DNA from: Monocercomonoides exilis
Taxonomy: Eukaryota; Preaxostyla; Oxymonadida; Polymastigidae
Direction: 5' to 3'
NCBI GenBank assembly: GCA_001643675.2
Contig: LSRY02000001.1
Coordinates: 1-64,000 of the forward strand
Length of the DNA stretch: 64,000 nucleotides
The translations under genes were made by a program, and so were the position numbers. Below the pieces are notes generated by a model. The model did no database searches. It was not told the origin of the DNA and saw only the letters and a list, made by a program, of their open reading frames with translations. Below, in pieces: positions 12,801-22,620 of this stretch (position 1 is the stretch's first letter; every line of letters starts with the position of its first letter).

Positions 12801-14864
12801 AGCCACAGATGAAAGGCACATAGGGCCAATTTCCACCGAATCGAACAGCACATGCCCTGCAGCCACAGTTATGACGGATGCAGCGAATGGTGCATCGGGC
12901 AGTGTTTCTGCTGCAGTGATTGTGCAGTGGTCGACTTCGAGGCATCCCTGCATGTCTGTCAGGTGGAACAGGTGGGAGTGCAGCGAGGCGCTTGCATTCC
13001 TGCGGAATGCGAGGGAGCTGAAAGTGGCACTGCCAGTTGTGATTTGCACGAGGGCTGTGCTGTCTGTGGCATCAGCACTCAGCACTGTTTTGTCAGCGCC
13101 AGCGCCGCTGAAGGATATGGTGAGTGTGCACACATTGATCCTTGTTTCGTGGCACACACACTCCTCGACTGCAACAGCCTTTGTTTGGAGCAGCGGGTTG
13201 GCCACGCCCACTGCATATCCCACGGTTCTGCATCTTCTGCCTTGGATGTCTCCTGCATCAGCCGATCCGCATGCTTGGTGGTCGATGCCGCTGGCACTGT
13301 TGACGAGGATAGGATCGAAGAAAGTGTTTGGAATCCAGGAGCTGCATTCTTGCATCCCCTTCACAACCCTGTTTGTGGAGCCAGCTGTTGTCGAGCGGCA
13401 GAGCACAAAGCACTCATCATTGATGTTTGTCCAACCGCTGTCGATATACACATCGTGACCCATTTTTGCAGCAGAATTGTTTTCAAAGAAGCAATAATAA
13501 ATAAATGAAGTTCGAACACCACCTGAATCATCCCAGCTGATTCCTCCTCCATGGTTGTCACTCGAACAGTTTCTGAAACAGCAATCTTTAACAATTGCCC
13601 ATGAATTTTCATAAAAACCTAAACAACCTCCGTGATATATTCGAGATTGTTTAGTGCAATTCAAAAAGACGATTGATTCAATAGAGCATTGTGCATTGCT
13701 ATTGTTGTATGAAGTCATACTTGAACCAACGTGTTGTGTTGTGCATGATGAAATATTACAATTTTTGATTATAAATGAATTCATATAATATAAATCTGCA
13801 ACACCACTCGAATGACCAGAGTTGCAAAGCGAAAATGATGTATTTGTAATAATTGTGTTTTTTCCTCCTGTTCTGAAGGAAACAGCGCCTCCACAATACG
13901 AAGAATTGCAGTTATTGAACATGCAATGTGAGATACTCAGTACTCCCGAAGAAGTGAAGCGAATTGCTCCACCATAATCACTTGCCAACGTAGAAAAGTG
14001 GCAATCAACGAACGTTGCATCACCTGTTGAAATGTTCTGTCTTAACATTGAATGATCTCCAATCACTGGCTGGGCATTATGGTGTCTGTGGCAGTTCTCA
14101 AAGGAAGTGTTTGCTGATGAGTGAGTGAAAGATTTGGAGTTCAGTGCATGGAACAAGCCTCCGTTGTATGGGGATTCGACACATTTCACGGAGCATCCAG
14201 ACATCACTGTTCTGATTTCGCGGGTGGGGATATCGAGGGGCTCATTCATGTTTGTGGTGTGGGTGATGTTTGTGAAGCATGAATGCAGCAGCTCAACATC
14301 GGATATGCCAGATGTGGCGACAAACGGAGAGCCAGCACAGACGCAGCAGGAGTCGAAGAGGGATGAGGATATTGAGACTCTGCAGCTCGCTGAGCTGGCA
14401 GGATGGTCAGCACCGCTGGCAATGGATGAAACAGGGGCAGCTGGGTTAGAGACTGCCAGCGAGATGTTGAACAGCCACAGGGATGCACATTGCAGCTGGG
14501 CAACATGGTGGGTTGATTTGGCGGTGTATGAGAGAGTGCAAGATGTGAATGTGGCATTGCTGCTGGTGATGGCAAGGCAGGCGTGTGGTGCACAGCATGC
14601 AAGGGATGTGTCAGACAGCAGGAAAGAGGTGTTGGCCATTGTTGCACAGTGGCGGCTGAGCAGCTGAGTTTGTTTTGGCGCACTCAACAAACCCTTGAAA
14701 AGGCATTGCTGTTTGTTGTTGGATGTGCCAATGGACTTGTTATTGAAAGGCAAGTGTGCTTTGCATGGTGAATGTTCCGAGCAGTTGGCAGCGCCATTTG
14801 ATTCGCATGCAATGAAGCACAAAAACAAGAAAGTCAAATGGCACTTCATGGATGCTTTCAGCAT
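7572..14864 (-). CDS. Giant pectin-lyase/beta-helix surface membrane protein (2,430 residues)
   Basis: This single open frame begins with a signal peptide (MLKASMKCHLTFLFLCFIACESNG). It continues as a very large extracellular region rich in Cys, Ser, Thr and N-x-S/T sites. Repeats of the Pmp type are clear between residues about 300 and 500: YGGAI, CGGAV, HGGGI together with FxxC/FENN strands, as in right-handed beta-helix proteins. Four modules each open with a header of the form G-x-D-x(3-10)-C-G/R-x-C-R/E-T, at residues about 525, 885, 1260 and 1680. One membrane span lies at residues about 2250-2273 (nt 8115-8045), followed by RWRKQKRR and a charged cytoplasmic segment. The frame closes at a TGA just after the point where a kinase-like tail should begin. 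From its layout I infer a cell-surface sensor or adhesin; the ligand is unknown. Start chosen for the signal peptide. Confidence 0.85.
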   Translation of the reverse strand: MLKASMKCHLTFLFLCFIACESNGAANCSEHSPCKAHLPFNNKSIGTSNNKQQCLFKGLLSAPKQTQLLSRHCATMANTSFLLSDTSLACCAPHACLAITSSNATFTSCTLSYTAKSTHHVAQLQCASLWLFNISLAVSNPAAPVSSIASGADHPASSASCRVSISSSLFDSCCVCAGSPFVATSGISDVELLHSCFTNITHTTNMNEPLDIPTREIRTVMSGCSVKCVESPYNGGLFHALNSKSFTHSSANTSFENCHRHHNAQPVIGDHSMLRQNISTGDATFVDCHFSTLASDYGGAIRFTSSGVLSISHCMFNNCNSSYCGGAVSFRTGGKNTIITNTSFSLCNSGHSSGVADLYYMNSFIIKNCNISSCTTQHVGSSMTSYNNSNAQCSIESIVFLNCTKQSRIYHGGCLGFYENSWAIVKDCCFRNCSSDNHGGGISWDDSGGVRTSFIYYCFFENNSAAKMGHDVYIDSGWTNINDECFVLCRSTTAGSTNRVVKGMQECSSWIPNTFFDPILVNSASGIDHQACGSADAGDIQGRRCRTVGYAVGVANPLLQTKAVAVEECVCHETRINVCTLTISFSGAGADKTVLSADATDSTALVQITTGSATFSSLAFRRNASASLHSHLFHLTDMQGCLEVDHCTITAAETLPDAPFAASVITVAAGHVLFDSVEIGPMCLSSVAALTVNAEAALSVTLTSTNLTAITRQSGSGSGLECSLIAGSQVCITGGSFSSCTACQDGSCGGGVCVHLTDKDAEMVVNGSAAFADCCVPDTEGTGGTGGKGGKGGGMMVHIDNAKALLQISSGVCFSNSTPNRAAVGRDLFLRCTSRVLLIDIVNTTTLQFIDHTQCFADPSRLSGSEDGADQPVIPLEIYLCHHDNNIYVDGLAGTDHLHCGPSVFACETVHFAASNRITSASTTILLAANSTLASEITIETFPFLLSSATAHLQAVHVHDAGQCSNKAIVTASAEMSASSICFLLPTAMSTGRHGFIHSLAAFTLDHCCIDFHSAPSHPVIFYIMRLASGSATITNTQISTHAEFSTFTPILISGAHSITINSTIIARPRRANGDGGCLIAEKHTQQGTTMHLSNCTISSCCIRAHTLKGGGLYASVENGRKLTMTGVTFTQCSAPSSAPEADTDADDETDAEIEIDAENEDTEERGLGGGMFIEGGEGSMDFVLQNMTFDECRAWRGKSLFVAGQMLDSVADTLHLKWDMDGPAFQSLHQLNGWERATCGEHYAVPLVVYLWTNFSAHAYVDGADGWDFSACGFDVAPCRSISKALQLRFVPDLPSSASTITVTHSTTFSILLHLQPSATHHNPQLLINGNLHGTPVAVHEPALQGSNKAFLASSILLRLANLSFSLPPSLHSILSFLQTATSSARLSLSACSFASTAPSSPTSYAVVSVLAGSADIANCCVSAITLAHPFFLVAATASQAAVQNLSACMVDASPAGIIEVAAPAEDASKQTYSPTNSQLTFTIADSNFTNITARANHSTVFALPSYQSIDCVLDSCFCTNCVGETIDEGGAVRVCLSSTESSLKVASCVLTQCVCSRTKGKGGALMIDCTQPQSLPQSLHQSHSQSYSQSSPPAPDDLLHPIPLRILNDRFILNDAFAGKDIFIRSDHVATQINETQFTLDFTQPSLQTNNSICGSTFTDSTLLDLIPLITFFKAGQIHACLLGTDSRQCGSTSNMCRTIDNSIRHIDSGTWNMVVVHTDSAFARQTTLADLTLRSATKLICLVHLQTPIPIEQTHHAVVAFANDCSLDSCHFSIGSGFASELDSVFRQLNGSLLVVSCTFTSAGTEALLNSTLISVASGVFEMRKAALHSIATTRNLLLFCSSAVAVCTETNISSTATSNAALAIEPSTTIEIRDLAIHNSTADNAFIACGCPQTPGAQPSPDEPASLLKLVGVAVAHATTKRCGIDCTSCTGTILQHNCSFTNFTSTSSSTSSSTSTPTFASESESASASATGTMEHFANCANIQIEACIFQGTGTAASCTSSTSNTANTAREVADNVCTWNGSLVHFADSSVAITDAAFTAAPQGALSLSAASAHIRKILFANNTPSIPNYQSARRNIICSNASTLHLTSIASGDGLLPNTSLWIHTTACSLHGIPAQRASSFFIPTLTSAAITHHNNTHIQIRCNGSLLLPCNLSYALFFLLGDQHAVEKGLFSHDDYVSENEIASTIPANAIADASDKADVLVALQFGNPSSPSFTDAIVVKNKSESQANGDEKLVEEGKEEKSYWLLIVIVLVAILFIVLIGFIIFVVRWRKQKRRTEELEEIVNDNIKKDPKAFEMVTMEMSPEEQWRRAEREAEKKNEERFKKRVYEKSLGHSESSEHLLSESGSTEYILGKDSDKIPEWVLEKDEEEKIRKQTPSPSISSTSTTGTSDTESTFVRGEDLCPTTLIDVESRGCNGLFVTA

Positions 14865-16079
14865 GGTGACATATAATTTTTTTTTTGAATTTGATTTGTC
14901 AGAAAGTCCAAATTATGAGTTTTGTTTTTCTTTGAATGGGTCTTCGAGATAATGTCTTGGCAAATTTTATGTGCTTTTTAACTTTTGTTAATTGCTGTTC
15001 TTTTACTTCGATGAACAACGAAAATTGCGTGATTGTTGCAATCATAACGAATTTTTATGATTTGAGCAATTGTGATGATTGTGAATCTCAATAATTTAAT
15101 TTTCATGAAAAATGTTTGATCTCATCCAGCTTCGTAATTATCTTTCTCTTTCTTTTCAAACACAAAATCAAACAAATATCAAAAAAGTTGGCATTGATGT
15201 TGTTATAATTCTCACTTTGTCTTTCTCTATCTGAATAATATTTCTGCAAAATGAAAGTCAATCCGAACTCTCAATTTTGCACCAAAAACAAGGAAAAGTC
15301 ATTAACGTTTCAGATTGAAACAATTCATAAATTTTTCGTTATAGGAAAGTCTTTTAAAGAAGTAAATAAATTTTGAAAAAGTTATTAATTTTCGAATTAA
15401 AAGTCTATGATCAAAAGAACTTTATTGCAAGATCTGAAGAGGAAAAAATAGTCAAATAATATTTCAATCAAATACGATCTTCCATGATAAAGAAGAAACG
15501 AGGAATTGGTTTTTCGAATGTTTTCAAGAATTGGATGTTAAGGATTGCCCAAAACGCAGAAACAAAAGGAGAATAAGGGAGGAAACAAAAGGATACAAAT
15601 ATTTTTCATGTCAAACTTTCAGAAGAAAAACCTCAATATATAAGAATTCCATTTTTTCCGAAAATGAAACATCCAATTAATATTGTCATGCAGATACTAT
15701 TATATTGTTGTATTGAAATTGGACTGAAACAGATTTATTTGCCGATAGATATTTCTTATCCATCAATATGGGTGATTATTTTTTGAGATCATAACTTTTT
15801 TCGGGTTGTTGATTTTTTATCGGTTTTTTGTCACTGAGAAAAGATTTTGTATTAGAATGCTGAATTCTTCACAACTGTATCATTGACAAACGTTTTTGCT
15901 CAAATAAAGATGATGATGTCATTTATATGCCTTTTCATTTTCCAGTGTTCTTTTTTGGATGTTCAAGTGAAATATTCGAACCGAAAAATATGAAAGAAAA
16001 AATATGATTTCAAAAATAATCACTCATATGTTATTGGGCAAGCGTTGTTCAAGTTGTTTGCATACAAATATGAATTGAA
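14865..16079. other. AT-rich intergenic stretch
   Basis: Upstream of the large receptor gene. No convincing open frame, RNA gene or repeat was recognised. The promoter of the receptor should lie in its first few hundred bases, but no motif stands out. Confidence 0.5.
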
Positions 16080-17225
16080 ATGATGCAAAAGTAGGAGGAT
16101 CTTGAAAATTCTTCGAAATAGACGAGGACGTTTGGAGGAGATTGAAATATGGAAGAGGAAGAAAGAAGGATTAGCTGTGGATTTTCGGATAAGTTGAGAT
16201 GAAGGAAGGAGGAGGAGCTGGAACAAATCTTGTTTTCATTGTGTCAAAAAGGAAGGATGAGACATTTGTTCCGATCATTCAAGATTGAATATTAGGAGAA
16301 ACAACAATTATGAGTGATGAATAGAAAAGGTGCAATTGTTTAAAAGAAATAGGATACGATCGGCATAATGATACTATATGGTATTCACTGAAATAGAATA
16401 AAATTTATATGGCATGATTTCATTTATTACATAACTGTTTTTTTTGTTGACGATTTTGCACGGAAACGTTTTCTCAAGAAATCGAAATAATTAGAAAAAT
16501 CTTGTTTTATAAATTATTAATGGGATAAGATCAAAAAATGATAATTGTTTAAAAAATCATTAAACCGAGATCCTGTTGTGCAAAAGATAAAAAAACGTTT
16601 ATTATGATTGAGATGTTTATTTAGGAGATGGAGATGGTGAAAATTGCTTCGGAATTCATCTCTTTGATGTAATTAGAATTATTAAAAAAAAGAAATGATT
16701 TATTTTTTATTTTTGTCAATAACACATTTCCGCAAACTTTTATCATACAGCACATGCTTAAAACAACATATATAATCAGAGTATAGTGTTATTAGTGAAA
16801 TTTGTAAAATGCTATATTGTACTTTTATGCCGATATGATCATATTACAGTCTGTAATAAAATAAACTTCAAAGACACTGAAACAGGTGCATGTTCCAATA
16901 CTGTTGAAGGTTTGTGGAGTCATTAAAGAGGATTTTTCCAAAGCATGGTGTTGGAAAATCGTTTACTGCAGATAACTTGTTTATGTGGCTTGTTAAAAGA
17001 TATTTGGACCCAAGTTTTGTTTCAAAATTGAAAATGATATTTCGTTTTATTCAAAAAAAAATTTCCCATTGTTGTTTATAAAGAAATTATCAAAGAAAAA
17101 AATGATGATAATGGTGATGCTGACGATATCCAGCATAATCCGGACCATGATGAAATTGAACAAGTTTGAATATATACAGAAGAAGGAGAAAATGCATGGA
17201 ATGATTCAGATGATTAATAAGAAAT
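16080..17225 (+). pseudogene. Relic of Merlin/IS1016-type (ISXO2-like) DDE transposase
   Basis: One forward frame at about 16105-16330 reads FEIDED, then KYGRGR, WIFG-VE, VFIVSKRKDETFVPIIQD and ETTIMSDE. This is the typical order of an ISXO2-like/Merlin transposase: EIDE with the first acidic residue, the KYxRGR/WxFG block, then T-I-x-SDE with the second. In-frame stops interrupt it (TAG before LWIFG, TAA, TGA, TAG). After an apparent insertion of roughly 450 bases (about 16400-16855), a second block reads SNTVEGLWSH (N-x-x-E-G-x-W), then, one frame over, FPKHGVGKS and an acidic tail. This matches the C-terminal part of the same family. The gene is dead. Recognition is from motif order only. 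Confidence 0.65.
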
Positions 17226-17417
17226 ATTCGGTTGATCTGTTTTAATGAAAATCAATTTTTTCATTGCTTTTTTAACATTTTCTGACAAATTTTTTCTCAA
17301 CACAATAGCTTAGTAATATCAAATAAATCATTAGAAACAAAAACAGTCTCGGGGGGAAAAAATCGAAACATCTCATTTTCTTAAAAAATCTATTAAATAA
17401 TTGGAAAAATTCAATGA

Positions 17418-18766
17418 TTATCCACGGACATATTTTCTATTTATATAATCAAATATTCCATGAAAGCTTGTGATAGTATCTTCGAACCCTTCTTTTTCCA
17501 TCTTTTCAAACACTTTCCTTTTCAACTCTTGTCTTTTTGCTTCTTCCATTTCTTCTCTCTTCTTTTCTTTTAAGCTTTTGGTGATTCTTTCCAAAAACAA
17601 TAAGTATTTTCGTATTTGGGAGTTTTCAACATTTGATTGATGAAACTCCTTCAAGCAGAAATCAACAACCCCGTTTTTCACCAGATCACCTGCATCAACA
17701 TCTTCCTTTTCTGTCATTTGCATCAAAACATTAAAGCACAATTGTTGAACATCTCTTTGATTTTTTGCAATTGAGCTGCACATCCTCACAACACGTGCAA
17801 TAAACTGCACGTTCTTCGCTTCATAATGAGGGTCCAAGCTGAAATAATGATATGTAGTAGTGAGCCATCGTTTGAAAATGCACATTTCGTTCATTCCTCC
17901 TGTTTTCTCTTCAACGTTCTTCCTCTCCACAACCCTTTCAAGTTCTTCTAATTCTTTCGTTGCTTCATTCACAAAATCTAAGTTTCTTGCGGTGTTGATA
18001 AACAATTTTCTATTATCAATTCCAAATGTGAAAATGAGCCAAGTAGATTGGTAGGCAAGCAACGTGAGGTTGTGGTGCTCTTGATGGAACTGGATAATTC
18101 GAGTAATCTCTATCCAATACAACTTATTATTGATTTTCTTTTTTGACAAAAAATATCAAAGAAAAGAAAAGAAAAGAAAAGAAAAAGAAAAAAAAACTTG
18201 CTATAGTTCACAAAAAACATTTCACAAACCACATGACAGAAAATGTTGCTCAAAGCAAGCAAAGCCATTTCAGCTTCTTTCTGTGCTTCTTTCCCCTTCC
18301 CTTCTCTTGCTGCAACATCCAACAGGCAGTGAATGCAGATTGAAAGCAATTCTTTTGGAACACAATTGTCCACAAAATGAAGCAGAAGATAGCTTTCGCA
18401 GAGATCAGCCAACAATTTTTCATTTTTCCTTTTCCTTCTCATTCCTTCGTTATAAATCATCTCCTCAATTCTCTGGAACAGCAAAGACCTACTAAAACTG
18501 GAAGTCCACAAATCTTTCATCACATTACAACATCCAATATTCTTCAGCAACAATACTGCAGCCTTTGTGGGCAATTTCCTATTTCCCATCAATTTGTCTA
18601 TTTTATCAAATGTTTCTTTTGTCAAAACTGAATCCAGTTCCTTCCATTCCATTTCCCCAATTAATGCATTCATTTCGAGGATTTTTTGTATCTGTTTGCC
18701 ATCACCACAACGCTCAAGCTCAGATAGTGTTTCTTTCAAAAGAAAAGGAAAGAAACTTATGTGCAA
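17418..18766 (-). CDS. Armadillo-like helical repeat protein, oxymonad family (two exons)
   Basis: Exon 1 is 18766-18212 and exon 2 is 18137-17418. The 74-nt intron (GTGAAC...AAAAAAG) is phase 0, and the joined product has 424 residues. The protein is alpha-helical, Leu- and Lys/Glu-rich, with pairs of amphipathic helices (for example AAVLLLKNIGCC and MALLALSNI) like armadillo/HEAT repeats. It ends in a charged coiled segment and FHGIFDYINRKY. I recall closely similar sequences (ALLALSNI, TRLAYQSAW, EMEEEGYEDI, FHEIFDFLNRKY) from a large Monocercomonoides family of unknown function. The reading frame is clean, unlike its neighbours, which are transposase relics. The start could lie in a further upstream exon, because the first residues (HISFFPFLL) look like intron or leader sequence. 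No function can be given beyond a scaffold-type fold. Confidence 0.7.
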
Positions 18767-18935
18767 TAAAATTCTTTCTTTTAAAAAACATGCCTAAATA
18801 TCTATTCTCACAAGTTTCGATCTTCATTGCAATCAATTCAATTCAACAATATATAGGGTTATTATTTTATCTTGACCCTTTTTCTTTATTCTGACCCAAA
18901 AAAATGAAGTGTGAAAAGTTCAAAAAATAACTTCA

Positions 18936-20522
18936 TTAAAAGAAAACAAAATCAGAATTAATTCTTCTGATTACTTTCCTTTTTCCTTCACCTCGATTTA
19001 ATGCATTATCTTTCTTTTCTTCATCAGAATCATCGTTTTTCACATGAAGAAATCTTCTTTTTATTTTTTTCTTTTCATCCACAACAGTCTTCACTTCATC
19101 TTTCTCCTTTTCATCCATTTCATTTTTCCTTTCAATATTCATTTTCAAATGATTTTCCCATTTCTCTAAAAGAATTTCGTCGGTTATCACTTTTCCATAA
19201 AAGTTGAATCTATTTCTTCGTAATGGAAAAGGGTAAATAAATGAATCGGGCAGTTTCAAAAGAACTGGCCCAGAAGTATTGTGCAGAACACCACTGCAAA
19301 CGAAAGCTTTCTGAATTACAAAAGGTGATAGTGCAGTGTGGATAGCTTGAGGAAAAATGTTTACAATTGCTGCTCGTTTGGAGGAAGATGAAGAAGAAGA
19401 TGGAGCCTCAAATCTGTTTGTCAGTTCAGATTTGAAAACAGCAAACACTCCTCTGTCCAGTGGTTGACAGAGGTGTGTGCTGTGTGGAACGAAGGTTAAA
19501 ACGTCGACTTGTTGTTTTTGGAATTCTCACCAGATCGATGGATCTGCGCGAGATGCACGCGAATCAAGAAGGAGAAGAATGTGTCCATTTTCAAGTGACA
19601 TGCGCTTTCTTCTTTCGATGATGGAAGGAAGAAGAATGGTGAGAGCATACCTTTCAAAGCACTCGTTATCCATCCAGCCGCTTCCATTTGCCCATATCTC
19701 AAGCGTAGGAGATAATAGGCTTTTCAGCTCATCTGGCAGCTTTGCACTTGGTCATAGAATAATAGAAGGAAAGGCATATCCGTCCGCTGCAACAGCTGAC
19801 ATGAATGAATAATTGATCATTCTTGGAGGTTTTTTCGTTAAACCTGCTTTCGTATCTGCTGCATGCACAAAAAGCTGTTTTGAATCTGTAGGAACGAGTG
19901 TTGAAGATTCGTCGATATTAATAAATTAAGCTGGATTGAAACAATATTTCTCATGAAGCTCGTCGAGTGTTTTGTACCAGGGTTTCAAAACACTTCTGCA
20001 CGAAACATCCAGTCTGTTAATGTCCAAATTCTTCGGAGTTCCAGTCTTCAGCTCCGGATGACGCTTGACAAAGCCATATGTGGCAGACATTGAAACTTCG
20101 TGAAATGGTGCGTCTTCATCGTCATTGTCGTTTATAACATTTTCTATCTGAAAAGCAAATAATAAAAACATAAAAATAAAGCAAACCAATTCTCTTGTTT
20201 TTTTTAACGTTAAACATGTTCCAGACTTTGCTTCAATATGAATAATATCTAAAACTCTTTGTTCATTTTCGCCCACTACTGCTGCAGGTCTGCCAACTTT
20301 TCCAACCAGCCTTCCTTTTCTCATCGATCCAACTGTGTTCTTTTTTCCAGTGCGACTAAATTCCTTAGAATTGATAGCATCAGTTATACGAACAACTCCA
20401 TCAACAACGATGTGAGCCATTCGCTCCAGCCGACTGTTGTATTTTCTATGCTTGCGCGAAGACATTGCTCTTTGCAGTTTTTTCTGCCCTTCTTTTAATT
20501 TTATTTCTGTTGATATTTTCAT
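18936..20522 (-). pseudogene. pogo-like DDE transposase relic, copy A
   Basis: Reading the minus strand, an N-terminal DNA-binding region begins near 20465 (MSSRKHRKYNSRLERM). It runs to KKTREL, where a 39-nt intron (20186-20148, GTTTGC...TTTTCAG) is followed by IENVIND. The catalytic core follows: the first Asp in INIDESS near 19910, the second in LLLLDSRASRAD near 19560, the third in HLCQPLDRGVF near 19450. A long lysine-rich tail ends at 18936. Stops (TAA just before INIDESS, TGA in the segment after SIIL, TGA after DPSIW) break the frame, so it is inactive. The order and spacing fit the DDE_1/pogo-Jerky group of Tc1/mariner transposases. Related to the relic at 58740-60357, with several identical blocks. 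Confidence 0.75.
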
Positions 20523-20690
20523 TTTTTTTATAATATTTTTAAGATCATAATAATTTTTTATTTTTTGAATTGAAATGAAATGAAAATAAAAAACGATACA
20601 TAACATTTTTAACAAACTGAAGGTTTTATTCCATGTTTAACCCTCCAATTCCACACAGAAGTTCAATGAAGGGGTTAAACCCCCCCATCT

Positions 20691-20711
20691 CCCCCCCCCC
20701 CCCCCCCCCCC
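20691..20711 (+). repeat. Poly-C run (21 C)
   Basis: An uninterrupted run of 21 C just upstream of pogo-like copy A, preceded by GGGGTTAAACCCCCCC. It is striking in such AT-rich DNA. Length is likely unreliable, since such runs sequence poorly. Confidence 0.9.
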
Positions 20712-22288
20712 AGCGAAATTGGGTTTGTTTCAAAATGTATTTATTTTTATCAATTGAATTCATATATATACTTAAAAATCTTTTCAAATATGAAATTGTG
20801 GGAAAAGATACTGATAAAACTATAAAAAAGGTCTTGATAAAAAAATGTCAAAATACAATCATAACACTATTTAACTTCCTTCTTAAAAAATTGTGAGAGC
20901 ACCACATCATGGGTCATTCACTCAGCTGAACAAATGGTAAATTGTGAAATGATACGCAAAGGTGTGAGTGAGAATATTTTAAAAGAATTGATAATTGGCA
21001 AATTGAAAATTTTTCCAAAAGTTGAAAAAACATACGTTTGAAAAACAGAAAAGAGATTAGCAATCAAATTATATATTTTTATTATATTCCAAATTAAGAG
21101 ACGATCCTATAATAATTAAACGTTTATATCATTGTTATTCTGCACCAACGAATTTTAAAGGAGATGAGCATTTATAATTGATGAGTGAGAGAGAGAAAAA
21201 AGTGAAATAAATTATTTCTTTATAATAAAAACCCTTGTGAATTTATAAATCGAAAAAAATAAATTGGTTGTCCAGACACTAATCTTGTATGAGTACAGCA
21301 AAATGAAACTTCAATATTCCTCAAGGATGTGTGAAATTTGTCCTTTCCGAATCAACCATTATTGAAGCCGCAAAATCAATTTATCCAGTTTTTAAAAATC
21401 AAGAAGGATGCATATGTTGAAGAATTCGAGAATGAGTGTGAGAAAAAATGGGCTTCAAAAGATTTTTTTGCTTAAAGAAATATAATTGTGTTTTTTTCAA
21501 AACCTAATTAAACATTCTCAGATTACAAATTAAATTGGATATCAAATCTGTTCACGAACACAATTGATACAATAATATTATGTTTTGTGGCCTCAAACAT
21601 ATTTCAATAGCAGAACCAATTTTTAAAATAGATTTTGTTTACAATAAGTTAATTATAAGCAAATAATTTTTGAATTAAAATGACTGAAGATAAATATTTT
21701 GCCCTACACAAAAAACTTTGAGTTAGAAGTGTGCATTGAAAATGGATATCGAACAGTAAAGTCTGACAAAGAAAAAATAATATCCTCCTGCCTTTATTAC
21801 TTTTGTTCCACAACAACAAACAAATCAATGAAAGCTGAAGAGTTGATGAGAGTTGGAGTTGATGCTGATATTTTGGAGCAGATTTTGCAAACTGCAAATT
21901 GATATTTCAATGACTTCAAATTCATAAATTATCTTTTGGAGAATTTCAAGTAATGAAAAGAAAAAGAAAAAGATGAATTGAAAGATGAGAAAAAAAACGG
22001 TTGAGATTATTGGGTTTGCAATTTCTAATTATCGAAATTACTTTTTTTCAGAGCAATTCATTATGCAGTTTCAAATTAAAAGAATTAGGACTACTTGTAT
22101 AAAGTTTATATCGTCATTCAATCTTCAAAAAAAACATGAAGCATTCACTTCCGACAATAGTAAACGAGGAAATTGATAAATCATTTTGAATTTCTTGTGA
22201 CTTTTTTTTCATAAATGGATTTAGCAACAATAAACATTTCACAATAACAAAATATCAATTTCCCCTATTTGAAAAACTGCAAAATAAA
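20712..22288. other. AT-rich intergenic, possible repeat relic
   Basis: No gene recognised. A short open frame at 21699-21902 has no recognisable domain. About 21570-21720 resembles weakly the segments near 28110-28260 and 33140-33275 (shared phrases such as AAATATTTTGCCC), so part of it may be an old dispersed repeat. Confidence 0.4.
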
Positions 22289-22296
22289 ATTCATTC

Positions 22297-22620
22297 AAGG
22301 CATAGGTGTAAATTGTGCCACTTTCATTTTGAATTTTTTCAAAATTTGAATATTTAATCGTTTATCTACACAATATAACTAAGCGATTCAAGGAGGGAAA
22401 TTTCGAAATTCGATCAAAAAAATTTCTCTCAAAAATTTTAATTTTCGGCACCTATAATTTTATATTTTTGATCACATTTTATTAAAATATCAATATCTTG
22501 GTTTGCAAAGATCAAATAAATTTGTCGATTCAATGGAACAAGAAGAAATATAGCGTTTAATGTTTGTTACGAAGAATTATTGTCAATATTATTTTGTATG
22601 CTGCTAATATTTATGGATTC
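22297..22620 (+). repeat. Left terminal inverted repeat of element 1
   Basis: 324 bp, matched by the reverse complement at 25808-26131. Matching stops on both sides at 22296 and 22621. Confidence 0.9.

Noticed and set aside
9872-14864. Duplication boundary inside the right gene
   Set aside because: The left arm is cut by the window start, so the true outer end of the palindrome cannot be seen and no boundary is claimed.
16105-20465. A non-standard genetic code with TAG/TAA/TGA as sense
   Set aside because: In-frame stops of all three types occur only in transposase relics. The cellular genes end at expected places with TAA, TAG or TGA and have no internal stops.
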